From Steinernema hermaphroditum (lineage: Eukaryota > Nematoda > Chromadorea > Rhabditida > Steinernematidae): DNA of 64,000 bases. Location of the stretch: contig CM059621.1 of NCBI GenBank assembly GCA_030435675.1, positions 10,478,001-10,542,000 of the forward strand, written 5' to 3'. Position numbers and translations under genes: made by a program. This document shows, piece by piece, positions 1 through 11,684 of this stretch (its first letter is position 1; each line of letters starts with the position of its first letter). The notes beneath the pieces were generated by a model that saw only the letters and a list, made by a program, of their open reading frames with translations, was not told the DNA's origin and did not search any database.

Positions 1-352
1 TCCAGAACGATGTTCAGCTGACGATTACTGTCGACGAACGAGGTGTAGCAGCGAATGATATTGACGTGGTTCAGCCTGCTCAGAAGTTCGGTCTCCTTGA
101 TGCAGTCGTTCCTCGCTCTCGCGTCAGTCAACTCATCTAGCTAATTAATGCGCATTGAAGAGGAGCGTCAGGGTCAGCAATCACCTGGATTCTCTTCAGC
201 GCGACGATCGAATTGTCCTCCCGGCAGCGCGCGCGAAAGACCTCCGCGAATTGCCCTTTCCCGATGCGCTTCTGGATTTCAAACTGAGTCTCCGATCCGT
301 AAAGTTTCGCGTAATGCTTCCCGTCGACAGCTTCTTCGACTCTCCCCGCCAT
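1..352 (-). CDS. NEK6/NEK7-like serine/threonine kinase, 5' end only
   Basis: This is the N-terminal part of a NIMA-related kinase that runs off the left edge of the window. Exon 1 (352 to 185) encodes the start of the kinase domain: the glycine-rich loop reads IGKGQFAEVF and the ATP-binding lysine lies in VALKRIQ. A 44-nt intron (184-141) follows, and exon 2 (140 to 1) continues with DARARNDCIKE and LNHVNIIRCY, the alphaC helix and beta4 region. Spacing and wording match vertebrate NEK6/NEK7, which act in mitotic spindle assembly, with only a short N-terminal extension before the kinase domain. The start is the first ATG of the exon. The catalytic loop and activation segment lie outside the window, so activity cannot be judged. 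Subfamily assignment rests on about 100 residues. Confidence 0.85.
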
Positions 353-759
353 CCAATCGCTGCAATAAATAAAGAGTTCAGAGTAAGTGCAAATAAATAG
401 AGACTATTTGCGAAGGAGCAACTAAGTACATAAAGTAGGTAATTTGGTTTCAATCACCTCTTACGACATTACTAGTGAAGATGATGTATATTATTGTAAG
501 GATGTAATACTTTTATAGCATAAATCACATAACATACACTGCAATCGTCCACTACGCGCAGAAACGGGACTCCCTTAGCAACCGCGTAATGAACGATTTC
601 CACCTGTAACCATACACACTTCCTCGTCAGAGCGCCAAGTGCTCTCGTATTCGGGCGACCGTTTTTTGTCGCTTTCTTTTAAGATCCTTCGCATTTTCCT
701 CTCCGCGTGAACTTAAAAGAGCGGCATGATTACGTGTCAGAGTTATAAGAGTTACAGCA
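353..759. other. Intergenic, NEK start to HAP40 stop
   Basis: About 400 bases between the 5' end of the kinase gene and the 3' end of the HAP40 gene, both on the minus strand. It should hold the HAP40 3' UTR and the kinase promoter. I see no open frame or structured repeat here. Confidence 0.6.
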
Positions 760-2817
760 TTACACCAAGTGGTCGCTGGCAAACACAGCAGGTATAGAAT
801 CCATTATGTCCAAAGCCACTTTGCAGCCAGTGTCGTCCATAAGCTTCTTAAGTGAGAATGAATAAATTCGGCGAGCACGGACAATATCGTTTTGTCGACA
901 TGCTTCGGTGAAGGCCTTGATAATCGTGAACTCATACTCTGACAGAACGGAATCTACGGCGTCCGTAAAGTCATTGTCGAGGGATATGAGTAGGAGCTTG
1001 TGTCTCCCATCTGCTGATCTCTGAAGGAAAATCAGAATAGGAAGTTCTCCTTGAGTGCGTGTCGAGTATGTTGAAACAAAGAATAACTAACCTTGCTCTT
1101 CATGAGGACTAGTATTGTGTTGATTTCCGCTTCAAGGAGAACTTTCTTGCCCAGAGTCGACCTGAAATTTTCTTTAAACTCCATTCCAACCACAACGTAG
1201 CTTACAGAGGTTGTCGCTTCATAGAGTCGGCCCAAAGATGATCAAGCATGACAAGTACTTCCTCATACTTTGCCAAAGTATAAGCACAGTACATCAGTTT
1301 AGAAGTGACGTTCAACATGCAATAGTAGTCACTCTGGAGCAGTCGATATCCTGTTGTTGTGAATTATGAGCCCAAAACGCAAGAAAACCGCACATACCGC
1401 GAGTAAGATGTTCGTAAGCGTTTGCGAAATCACCCATCTCCATCACAGCAGATCCCAGCTCTACGGAGTATACGCCGGCCGAGATCAAAAAGCCTTCTCT
1501 CATCGTCAGATCGACTGCACGGAAGTAGCAGTCGGTAATCATGTTTTTCAAGTCAGAATATACTGAAATGCTACAGGTGTACGGTAACGGCTGATGTTAG
1601 GTATAGTCGGATTAAAAAATTGCTGACATTTTTTCGATTTGGTCCCACAACGCTTTTTTTGCGCGCGCCACGCCACGCCATCTTCGTGTGTGGTACTGCA
1701 TTTTACAATGGGAAATGCAAATCGTCTGCATGTTTGGACACTTTTGACGGGGATATCACACGAATCTCAAAATTCTACAAGCAAATCAGTATTGCCTGGT
1801 TAATTGCGAGTCGATTGAGCCCAAAATTGTCGAAATTGAACGCGTGCACAAGAAGTTATTCACATTTTCATCGCCAGATGCCGCGATATCAATGCACAAA
1901 CCATGGTTTTGTGGTGTTTCGCCGGTTTCTTTTGGAGGTTTCGCAGAAATATGGGTTGGGGCTACACAGGACGAGTCGAGAACTGTCCTGATCGAGAAAT
2001 TTGGGAAACTATTTTGGCACGAGATTCTTTCATATCACGGTTCGTCGACGAGGGGAATAGGGCGTCAGGAGTGGAACTGTCGTAACTTCCGCTATACTAC
2101 TGTGATCTCAATCCGATAAAGATGTTCTGTACCGGGGAAAACTCCAAAAGAAACCGCAAAACACCACAAAACCATGGTTTGTGCATTGATATCGCGGCAT
2201 CTGGCGATGAAAATGTGAATAACTTCTTGTACACGCGTTCAATTTCGACAATTTTGGGCTCAATCGACTCGCAATTAACCAGGCAATACTGATTTGCTTG
2301 TAGAATTTTGAGATTCGTGTGATATCCCCGTCAAAAGTGTTCAAACATGACGACGATTTGCATTTCCCATTGTAAAATGCAGTACCACACACGAAGATGG
2401 TGTGGCGCGCGCAAAAAAAAGCGTTGTGGGACCAAATCGAAAAAATGTCAGCAATTTTTTAATCCGACTATACCTGTGTACTGCATAAGAGAGCGCTTTT
2501 TCTGACATTCTTGGAACAATACTGCTGCCTTCAGGAGATTTTTGCGTTGTTGATTCCAGTTCCCCGTTTTCTCGTGTATATGGGCTATTTCGACATGACA
2601 CAGCGCTGCGTTCTCCGGGCATTCCTCATCTCTGAATTTACAACATTGAAGATTTGTTTGTATAAAGCCAGAAAAAAACGAACGTCATTCGCTGAGAGAG
2701 CTGACGAAATTCGGCGACCGCTTTCATGTTGTCATACTTTGGCTTCTTCAGAAGCTTCGTCTTGGTCGCATCGAGAATGTCACGAAATTCCGCCCAAGAA
2801 TCATGATATTCACCCAT
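760..2817 (-). CDS. HAP40 (F8A, huntingtin-associated 40 kDa) homologue
   Basis: Six exons encode about 300 residues matching vertebrate F8A/HAP40 end to end. HAP40 is a helical-repeat protein that binds and stabilises huntingtin. Exon 1 starts at 2817 (MGEYHDSWAEF) and contains LLKKPKY; later exons carry CPENAALCHVEIAHIHEK, VYSVELGSAVMEMGDFANAY and KYEEVLVMLDHLW, which follow the human helices in order. The long proline-rich linker of human HAP40 is absent, so the protein is shorter than the human 371 residues. The last exon ends in HLV at the TAA (760-762). The A of the start codon lies one base downstream of a TGCAG acceptor, suggesting trans-splicing or a 5'-UTR intron. Introns are short except 1563-2473, which holds a transposon. 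The assignment follows from residue pattern and equal spacing. Confidence 0.85.
1563..2473 (-). other. HAP40 intron enlarged by a transposon
   Basis: This 911-nt intron separates the exon ending in QKKRSLMQYT from the one starting VYSDLKNM. Its donor reads GTATAG and its acceptor CATTTCAG. Removing the inserted element and one TA copy leaves a 42-nt intron starting GTACCT, the usual size in this window. The element therefore landed on the TA of the donor GTA and left a usable donor. Confidence 0.8.
1604..2470. mobile_element. Foldback (long inverted repeat) element with TA target duplication
   Basis: The two ends are inverted copies over about 345 bp (1604 to about 1945 and about 2130 to 2470), with a unique centre of about 190 bp. 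The terminal sequence is TAGTCGGATTAAAAAATTGC and its inverse, flanked on both sides by TA (1602-1603 and 2471-2472). TA duplication and the lack of any convincing transposase suggest a non-autonomous Tc1/mariner-type passenger. The open frames inside occur in both arms and are inverted copies of each other, so they are not genes. Confidence 0.85.
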
Positions 2818-2939
2818 TCTGCATGAAGATAGGCTACACAACAACGAAAACTGCCAAAGTATTATGCCAAGGACAACACTGACCAATGCGCCCGACAGAA
2901 ACAAGAAACATGGGACGTTGTTTACAGCACATCTATTGA

Positions 2940-3425
2940 TTAACAATTATTCATCAAGAACTCGATATCACTAATCATTTTGTTTACTTCGACCCGAACG
3001 TTGTTCCACTTCTGAGTTCCTTCTTGCGTCTTCAGTTCGCATTTGTCCTGAGCGCTAAAATGACACACGAAGATAAAGATCCTTCAAGAAACTTACTTTT
3101 CAATTGCGTAACTCAAGAAATTGAAGTCGCATAAAATTAAGAATTCTTTGAGATCGTTGTTCAACTTGGTGAGTTCGTCTGCCGCTCGGACCATCAATGC
3201 TGCTCGTGTCATCATCTCATTCTTCACAGTGTAGTACTCGGTCATTCTTCCGGAAGTGGACTTTAGCGCCGATTCGTCCGATGTGATTTTAGCCGACTCC
3301 AGGATGTGTACAAAGTTGTCGTTCAGCGACTTGATGTTGTCCCGTAAACGCCGTTTATACTCTTGAATCGTGAGAGCTTTTGAAGCCACCGAGCGGCCAG
3401 CACTCTTCTTCTGTTTGTCAGCCAT
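2940..3425 (-). CDS. MED22: Mediator complex subunit 22 (MED22/Surf5)
   Basis: A small subunit of the Mediator head module, which links activators to RNA polymerase II. Two coding exons give about 145 residues. Exon 1 (start 3425) carries YKRRLRDNIKSLNDNFVHIL and then AADELTKLNNDLKEFLILCD, matching the two family helices in order. A short intron ending in TTTTAG joins YAIE to NAQDKCELK, and the protein ends in FLMNNC at the TAA (2940-2942). Metazoan MED22 is 140-200 residues, so this is full length without the variable tail. It lies upstream of HAP40 on the same strand, with 122 bases between coding ends, close enough for one polycistronic unit (inference). Confidence 0.92.
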
Positions 3426-4084
3426 CTGGCGAAAAAGATCTGAAACGAATTAAACTCAGAAACAGAAAAAAGCAATAAAAAAAAAGAAAAATAACGTGTA
3501 CACAAACAAACAAAGGGAAAAGAAGCAGTTTGGGAACACCGGTGGCCATGTTTTTCGGATGGTCAAACACAGCAACACAATATCGAAGTGGATTCAGATA
3601 TTTACGACGGTATCGATGGAAAAACGCTGCCATACGCAGAAATTTCTCATCCGACCGATGCGTGCGAGTTCCGTCAATTCGAGTGAACTCACCGATTCGA
3701 CCCTACGCCGCGTACCCTGATTGATCATGCACCGTAGTCAAAAAGCAATTCGTGTTTTCACTTTGCCCTTTCAAGCTTCTCTGGCGGACCTCGAGAGTCC
3801 CCCTAGGACCGTTTTCTTAGGCCCTTTCCACAGGAAGATTTCCAGAGTGCGTCCTTCGGAGTTCGTTTCGGCTACCGTATCTCCGTGTCATCGGGACCGA
3901 CGAGGTCAATGATTAAGGTGCCACAACTCGTGATAAGCGACTAGTTCGCTTGGTGCTGGCGTTGCACGACGAGACGTCTACTGTCAGTGACGCTGTCTGG
4001 AGTTCGGTCGCGTCGCTTGCCGACTCATCACCATGTGAGTTCGTTTCAGCTTCAGTCGGATGCTCTTACGTGTTCTTCGCTGCA
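3426..4084. promoter_or_regulatory. Divergent intergenic region, MED22 and mitochondrial carrier
   Basis: About 660 bases separate the divergent starts of MED22 (-) and the SCaMC carrier (+), so both promoters should lie here. A plus-strand ATG at 3950 is in frame with the carrier and could extend its N-terminus by 45 residues, but that part has no family resemblance. No specific promoter motif is recognised. Confidence 0.45.
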
Positions 4085-6675
4085 ATGTTTCGAGCGTCAT
4101 CAGAAGAACAGCACGGGTATCCCAGTATAGCTTCGGCTTCTGTTACTAGTTCAACTAACACTGGTAAGGAGTTGGCTGCGGAGAAGGCAGGAATCGCAAC
4201 CCTCTCTGCACAAGAATTAGCTCAAACTTCGTCGGAATTGTTTTCAAAGGGTATGTTCACTTCCCGAGAGGACATTGTACTTTGAACCCTAGCGTCACAG
4301 TGGCAGACGGGGTAATGCACTCTGTGATTATTGTGCCAAATCGATTCATCTTTTGTTAGTGATGTTTTGGAAAATCCTTTTCAACGTCTGTGACTTCGAT
4401 GAATGTTTCTTTTTTTACAGGTGATAAGAAGATTGCCAAGCATGTAACACCGCTTTTGAAGTCTTCTCCAAAACCTACGTCACTCATTCAAGGTGCAGTT
4501 CCGAAGGAAACAGCCATTGCGACGCACGCGCATCTAGTGCACCCTCATGGGCTCTGCCCTGAGAAGGAGCGAGCACTGAAGGAACTCTATGAGCGCCTTG
4601 ACATGGATAATGATGGCACCATTGATATTCGCGATCTTACTGCGGCACTAAAACATGAGATGCCACACATTCCATACAGACTTGCACCTGTAGGTTTCAG
4701 AACTATATATTTTCCAAACTTGGTATTTTAGAAGCTTCTGGCGAGAATTCGGAGACGGGAGGACGATGACGCAGTCAATTTCAGTGACTTTGTCCATTAC
4801 GTTATAGAACATGAGAAACGGTTAGAACTGATTTTCCAAGATCTCGACAGAAATCAAGACGGTAAGCTTCATTGGGCGTGGACGATAGTGCATGCTTGAT
4901 TTAGGTTACATCGATGTTCGTGAAATCAAAGAATATTGCCATGAACTTGGAATTCCGATCTCGGACGCTCGAGCTCAAAATATTGTAGAAAAGTGAGTTT
5001 TTACGATGACTACTTTTTATTACGGGCTGACATCATGTCGCAGTGTCTTCTGTGATAATTTGATGCTCATTTCCCTAGAATACTGTGTGCAACCGAGAAC
5101 CACCCGTTCGGCATGCAACGGTTAAGGTACTTTACAAGCTTCTTCTCGTTCTTTTGCTTGACCTTACATTACATGCTCAACATGAGAGCTGAGCCAATAG
5201 AAAAGATTCATTCATGTCGTTTCTTGCAGGATGGATCAAACGGGTTCTGCTGCTATCGATCTCTCCGAATTTCAACAATTTATGCTTCTCTATCCCAGTA
5301 GCGACCCCAGAGACATAGCTGACTTCTGGAGACACAATCTGGTAAGTATCCTCATTTACATTTATTTCGATCCTGTGACGAGTCGAAATTTTCGCCGCAC
5401 CTACTTACTTTTTCGAAAGAAAAATGCATTATTATTGTATTCAAAAAGTGCCTTGTGGATATCGCGATTGCCGCGCACTTAGAGGTGATTACTGTGAATG
5501 TATATTTGACGTTCGCTCCGCTGACATACTTTATCGCTTCATTTTATCTAAGGAAATATTGACTTTTTACTTCTCGTTAAATATAAAACAAGAGCTTTAG
5601 GTGATTGACATTGGCGAGGATTCCCAAGTGCCAGAAGACTTCAGTCAGTCAGAAATACAGTCTGGAGTATGGTGGCGACATCTTGTTGCTGGAGGAGTGG
5701 CAGGCTGCTTCAGTCGCACTTGTACAGCGCCACTGGATCGTCTTAAAGTTTTTATGCAGGTTGTGGGGCTTTTTTGTATATATCTGAAAGTGTGCTCCGT
5801 TTAGGTTTATGCAAACAAAAGTAACAGAATGGGTCTCATGTCAGCAGTGCGGATGCTTCATGCGGAGGGTGGCGTTAGGTGTTTCTGGCGAGGAAATGGC
5901 ATAAATGTGATCAAAATTGCCCCTGAATCTGCCATTAAATTTATGGCGTACGAGCAGGTCCGCTTTGTATCTGCTCTGCTATTTACCAACACTCTCATTT
6001 GTTTTAGTTGAAGCGAGTCATTCAGCGGCTCAAAGGTGATGGCGAACTTACGATTTACGAGCGCTTCCTTGCTGGGTCGTCGGCGGGTGCCATTTCGCAA
6101 ACAGCCATCTACCCCATGGAAGTTTTGAAGACGCGTCTTGCTCTGAGACGCACCGGTCAGCTCGATCATGGTGTGCTTCATTTTGCAAAGAAAATGTACG
6201 AACAAGAAGGTTTACGTTGTTTTTACAAGGGCTACATCCCCAACCTTCTTGGAATCATACCTTATGCGGGCATAGATCTGGCTGTGTATGAAACACTGAA
6301 GACCTTGTACGTTCGCCGTAATAAGGACGTGACTGAGCCCGGCGTACTTGCTCTAGTTGCATGCGGTGCTTGTAGTTCGACCTGCGGACAGTTGGCGTCT
6401 TATCCATTGGCGCTGATTCGAACTCGACTGCAGGCAAAAAGTATGTCGTGCAATTAATCGCTAAACCTTACTTTTTTTTTACTTCAGCAGTCGCCAAGGA
6501 TAGGAGTCAGCCAGATACTATGTCGGGTCAATTCCGGTTTATCCTGAAAAATGAAGGTGTCGTTGGACTGTATCGCGGGATCACCCCGAACTTCATGAAG
6601 GTTATCCCTGCAGTGAGCATCAGCTACGTTGTCTACGAAACAGTCCGGAAACATCTTGGAGCATCTATGTCATAG
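4085..6675 (+). CDS. Calcium-binding mitochondrial carrier (SCaMC, SLC25A24/25-like)
   Basis: An ATP-Mg/phosphate carrier of the inner mitochondrial membrane with a calcium-sensing N-terminus. EF-hand loops are visible at [12 protein letters not shown] and [14 protein letters not shown], with a degenerate third at [14 protein letters not shown]. The carrier domain follows, with three repeats marked by PLDRLK, PMEVLK and PLALIR, each after the usual transmembrane helix. The protein ends KHLGASMS at 6675. Exons include 4085-4250, 4421-4689 and one starting at 4732; most introns are under 60 nt, the largest being about 260 nt before VIDIGEDSQ. Start at 4085 (MFRASSEE) is chosen; 3950 is possible. 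The PxDRLK and PMEVLK signatures are intact, so a functional transporter is expected. Confidence 0.93.
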
Positions 6676-7057
6676 TGTTTCAGAAAGAGCATTTAGGCGC
6701 ATATAATTCTATCCAGTATATCTTACGGGCTTGAATACATTTGCCGTTTCTTCCCGGCGATGTTGCCAAATTGCACAAGTCGGTCTTTCCCTCTATCTTC
6801 TCAAAAATATGTTCAATGTCGTCTCTCCGTTATTGTTGTACATGTCTGATGGTTTTCATAGAATTCTGTTGAGGTTTACGTTCTATTACAAAATTACCAT
6901 ATTCTCTTGATGTAATTATTGTAATAACAACTGAAGATAAAGGTCGCGATGCCGTAGAATTAGTGTAATTCTTGGAGTGGTTGATCGCCTATCGTTAGTA
7001 TATACCTGAATATACCTCAATCTTGAAACGACTGTGTTTTAGAATGTGGTTTAGATC
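6676..7057. other. Intergenic, carrier to NELF-E
   Basis: About 380 bases holding the carrier 3' UTR and the NELF-E upstream region. The sequence is A/T-rich with no open frame of note. A TTTTAG at 7038-7043 and a TTTAG four bases before the NELF-E start could be splice acceptors. Confidence 0.5.
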
Positions 7058-8281
7058 ATGATCCAGTCGCCACTTACCATCGAAGAGAAATCGCTGAGAG
7101 AGAAGTATGAGCGATTAAAAGCGATTGTGAGTCTCTGCCACGTGTTCATATGGTGTGGTCAGCGTTTAGCGTAAAGCGATCAGCGCGGCAAAAAATCCAC
7201 CACAGAATTCGAAGGAAACGCACAAGATTTCCGACCGTGTTAGCAAGAAGAGCAGTAGGTTTCCCTATCATGAAGACGCGTTTGATAAGGCAGTTTGGCA
7301 GATGTTGAAGTGGCGGCCGTGGCAGCCGAAGAGGTGAAGAGGAAGATTATCTCGGGAGCCATTCGACTCTCCAAGGCCAGCGAGAAAAACACATTTAAAC
7401 GACTGAAGGTGTCCGAAAAGCGTCCCAGCCTGGTAGGTATCCTGGCAGCAAAGCCTCAAATCACATGGCCTTTCAGGAAAAAACGCCCTCTTTGTCCCAG
7501 AACGATGCGGTGGTACTAGCTCAGGGCTGCGGCAGCGAAACCGAACCAATGTTCTCACCCCCGTACTCTTCCCAAGAACCGCGGTACCCGAGGCCTCCGC
7601 AGCAAGTGAATCCGACACCAACAAGAGGACCTACGCTCTACGTCCGCGGCACGGAGCTGTCGAAGGACGTGCTGGAACATGCTTTTCATCCATTCGGAAC
7701 GATAAATCGCTGCTTTGTGGAGGAGCGAAGAAAGTAAGTCAAAATCCACCTTCACGGAGAACCTCGTGTTGCAGATCGGCTTTCATAACTTTCTCGTCAA
7801 CGGAGCAGGCGGAAGAAGCGATAGCGAAAGTAGTGTTTCATAGTGTTTCTTCCTGAATTGTGTTTTTCCTCTTTAGATGGACGACAAGGCCATCGATGGA
7901 CGAACCGTTCGTGTTTCGTTCGCCCGAAGACAGAACCAGTCAGGATTCCGGGACCGCCAGCAGCGTCCTTCTGTCAACCGAGAAAGGACCATCTCTGATA
8001 CCGAGAAGGACGGCACCCCCGCTGGGTTCCGGAAACGGCCTGGACTCGGAGCAAATAAAGGGACCGATGGCCCAACGCCCTTGCGTCGATGGGCACCTTC
8101 TACGAGCACCGACTCGAGCGCTCCACCGACGCCAATCACTCCCACCGTTCCCCTCGCCAGAGTCCAGTTCCAGAAATTCGTGCCAGCAGGCGCTTCGCAA
8201 CCTGAGATTCCTGCACTCACCGAACAGCAGGTCAAAGAACGAGAGGTAGTGACTTACGACGACTCCTGTCCCTTCGACTAA
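7058..8281 (+). CDS. NELFE: Negative elongation factor E (NELF-E)
   Basis: The RNA-binding subunit of NELF, which holds RNA polymerase II near promoters. The N-terminus (MIQSPLTIEEKSLREKYERL) matches the vertebrate helix. The middle carries KRKIISGAIRLSKASEKNTF, equivalent to the human KSGAISAIKAETKNSGF segment. The RRM starts at PTLYVRGTELSKDVLEHAF (RNP2) and continues through SAFITFSSTEQAEEAI (RNP1) to MDDKAIDGRTVRVSFARR. The C-terminus VVTYDDSCPFD corresponds to the human QIVYSDDVY tail. The arginine-aspartate repeat tract of vertebrate NELF-E is absent. At least five short exons are needed. NELF is reported missing from Caenorhabditis, so its presence matters for placing this organism. 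Confidence 0.88.
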
Positions 8282-8504
8282 CTTGGCTTATCACGGGAGC
8301 AGCTTTAAATCTGGACCAAGCCCGAACCAGCCATGAACCAACCAACCTTTCTCTTTTGTACAGTATCACGATCCTGGAGAACAGTTCTTTTCCAGGTGAC
8401 TCGCGATTGATAATAAAATTATGTGTGGACACTGGACGAACACAAGTGATTCGATTCAAAATGCTCTCAAAAAAGTCTTTATTGAAGAAGACCCGTAGAA
8501 GCGA

Positions 8505-11500
8505 TCATCCAGCAAATGTGACGTTCATCTGCGCCGTAGAATCGCTGGACCAAAGGCGCTTCGACTGTCTGTCGACGAAATGCGTTTTGAAAAGTATCCT
8601 CCCACTCTGAAAAGGTTAATATTCAAACTGGGGGTGCCGTTCTTGCACATACCGAGTAAATGTCAAACAGAAACTGCGTCTTAAAGTATTTGCCTTCTTG
8701 TACTGTGACTGAATTTTTTTGCTCATAATTGTGCTGAAGTCAAGAAAACTGTGCCACGGCCGTAAATAGAGGACAAACCTTCTCTCTCTCGAATCGTACC
8801 ATCGCAGTTATAACCAAGCTCTCGATCTTCGTTTTATTGTTTGATACGATGAACCCTTCCACAGTAACCGGAAAACGCCTTGAAATCGGTACTACGGACA
8901 GCTGGTTCTCTTTGGGCTCCGGAAGAACATGAAGCTTGATGTCAGTGTAGTAGCTTTGCTGGAAGAAGTAACGGGGGATGCATATTTTTTGTGATAGTAT
9001 TGTCCGTAAGACGTTTCCAGCGGCGTCGATATTCTGGAACGTCCACGCTGGTGAACTCAACATTCAACGTTGCGACCAACCTCTGAGGAAATCCTCGCAT
9101 CTAGAGGTATCCGTTCGAACTGCTCCAGATTCGCCTTTGTCCAGAACAATACATTGTGAAGTTCCTGGTTCCGAACAGAGGGCGCCACGATATTCGGAAT
9201 GGAAATGTCACATTGGGCGAATTCTTGGCTGAAGGTGAGTACTATCCGTTCGTACATGAGACACACAACGCAGAGGAGATAAACATATTCCATGGTTTCC
9301 GCATCGGCGTCAAACAAATATCCGTAAATTTTCGCCCATGTTTGCCGACAGGCAGCTACTTTTGGCAGGCATTCAACGAGCTAAACGTGAACAAGCAAAA
9401 GTATAATACAGGTTCCTACACGGTATACCTTTGATATGAACTGTTCTCGAAAGGTCGGCTCCACTGCAGCAGAAGGATTCAGAGCATTTGGGCTGAATGC
9501 TTCAATCACCGTTTTGGCACATGAAACTAATTCTCGTAGAGCCGTTGTAAAATGCAGGGGAAAACTAAATGTTTTCGATCTCGAGGGAATTGAAACAAGG
9601 ACCTACAAGTGGAAGTCAGATTAAGAACCGGTTCCACAGTGGGGAATCTCCACAACTCACTCTAAAGTTCAGCTCCGCTTTCATCAGTTTTTCGTAACAC
9701 TGTCCCAATTCGAATACAGTAGCCGTCGTGATTTGAGATTCGGAGATGTGATGCAGGGCGTCAATCCATAATGATGTTTCGTAGCTCTGGATCTAAATAG
9801 AGAAAAGGATGAGTAAAACAAGGGAACTTCATACCTGTTCTCGGAGTTTCGCTAAAACCGGCGCTGCAATTTGTTTCCACAGGCCGCTTTCCAAGGCAAA
9901 TCGAGCAATTTTGTACATACACCACCCATCCGGCTCCGGGTCTCTGCTGAGCCATTTGCCGGTATCCATATCCGAAAAACTACAGGAGAACTGGAGCTCA
10001 GCAAGTTGACACAAGTTTTTCGGCGACATTTGAGCATTTTCTATCTGGCGATTTATCCATGGCTTCAGATGGGGTTGCAACGACTGATGAGAATTCGCAG
10101 CCTTCTTGAGACACTCAATCACGAAGGTAAAGTTGTTGGTGGCGATCGCAGATGATGTCAGTTGTTCCGAAACGATGATAACATTGTCGGAAAGAACGTA
10201 AGGCGTGTGCAGAAAAGCGTCGAAAACTTTAAAGAGCTAAAAGGACGGACATCACAAAGACGGTTCCCACTGGATAACAAACCTTCTTGTAGTGGTTTCT
10301 AGTCAACGAGTTTGACGAAAACAGCGAATGGAATGTTGAGGAGAGTATCGGGGTGAGGTGATCACCATGGCTTGGAATTCTTAACAGTATGTTTTCCATG
10401 AGACCGATCATGGCCAGCTGGATGTCGATGTTGCCGAGCGATAAAAGGTAGGACCAGTTCATTATGTGCTCTGAACAACAGTGCAAGTTGTTAGATAATA
10501 TGAGCAGACGTTCGTACCTTTTATGCTTTCCAGGATTTTTACGTTGCAGTTAACGCTAAGCCTTTCAAACGCACCAATCCATTCCGCATTCACGCGATTT
10601 GAATTACCCGAGCGATACTTTTCAAACAGTTCAATAAATTTCTAGATATGATTGGTGAATGACAGCAGATATCCAACCACACTTACCGCCGAGTGCTTTT
10701 GGGTCCAAAATTGAGAGAGATCAGCAAGCACTTTAATGTTCAAAAGAAGAAGACATAGGTGATTCTGGTTTCCATTTGATTGTTCCATCTCTGATAGTAG
10801 CAACTCCAGCTAAAGGTATTCTTCTACTTGTTAAGATGAAACCAAATTTAACTAACTTGTCTCTCAACGGTTAAACGCGACTTCAATGCCAAGCGAGTCA
10901 TGGACGATATGAGGGCGGCCAGATTGTACCGATCGGAGGTTTCCCCTATGAGGTGCTGCCCCAGATCGAAAACTTTTGAAACTGTTTTGAAGTCACCGTG
11001 GAAGTTGGAGAGCACTCGGATAAGACGAGCTTTGAGAATCGGAGAGTGCTTCGATTCTAGCAACATCTCGCTAATCTTCCATATGACTAAATGCGAAAAG
11101 TCACTGAAAAGGCATGGTGAGCTGGGAGAAAGTAGGATGCGCCTACACTGAATGGATGCAGAAGTTTTCGACAGCCACGATAGTTGCGAGAAGTTCCACA
11201 TTCGATTCCGAATCCAGGCTTTCGATGAGCAGATGGTGCAACTGAAATTCAAATGTTTACAAGCACAATGAGTTGGACGCACTTGCTTGTTGCCGGAAAC
11301 CAGCTGAGCGATGGCCGATGCAAACTGAAGCATCAGAGCTCGTGCCTTGTCATCGTTCGAGTGGGACACTTTGATGACTCTCCTGACGACATCTTCGTTT
11401 CCGCTGAAGAGTGCGAACTCTTCGGAACACTCTCGCATGGCACGCGTAATGACCAGCCGAAGCTGGTTCGATCCGTCACGGAACGCATCCGCAAGGCGGA

Positions 11501-11684
11501 TAAGAACGGCGTTCACAAAGGCTGGAAACGGGTTCGCGCGGACGGCATCTGCAATTCTGACGACGGCGCCCGCTTGCTGGAAGGGTTCGCCTTTGATATG
11601 CCTGTCGAAGTCTTGAAGGTGGATGCTTGATGCGATGGGAAGTGGGAGGTTGAGCTGATTCTTGGCTTGTACTTCAAGAGGCAT
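8505..11684 (-). CDS. INTS7: Integrator complex subunit 7 (INTS7)
   Basis: A HEAT-repeat subunit of Integrator, which cleaves snRNA and promoter-proximal transcripts. The N-terminal exon (start 11684) carries AVVRIADAVRANPFPAFVNA and LADAFRDGSNQLRL, matching human AVVRFPRLFQKYPFPILINS and LADVFRVGNNFLRL. Near the C-terminus, CIPRYFFQQSYYTDIKLHVL aligns with human LSFQRYFFQKLQSTSIKLAL. The last exons give KTQFLFDIY, then SGRILFKTHF, and stop at 8505-8507. Many introns of 40-60 nt divide the gene. It converges on NELF-E, with 223 bases between stop codons. Exon edges in the middle (8.9-10.7 kb) were not all resolved. NELF and Integrator act on the same paused polymerase, but adjacency alone proves no functional link. 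Confidence 0.9.

Noticed and set aside
1620..2622. Open frames of 90-123 codons on both strands
   Set aside because: Those inside 1604-2470 are inverted copies of one another in the arms of a foldback element. The one extending past 2470 overlaps a HAP40 exon in another frame.
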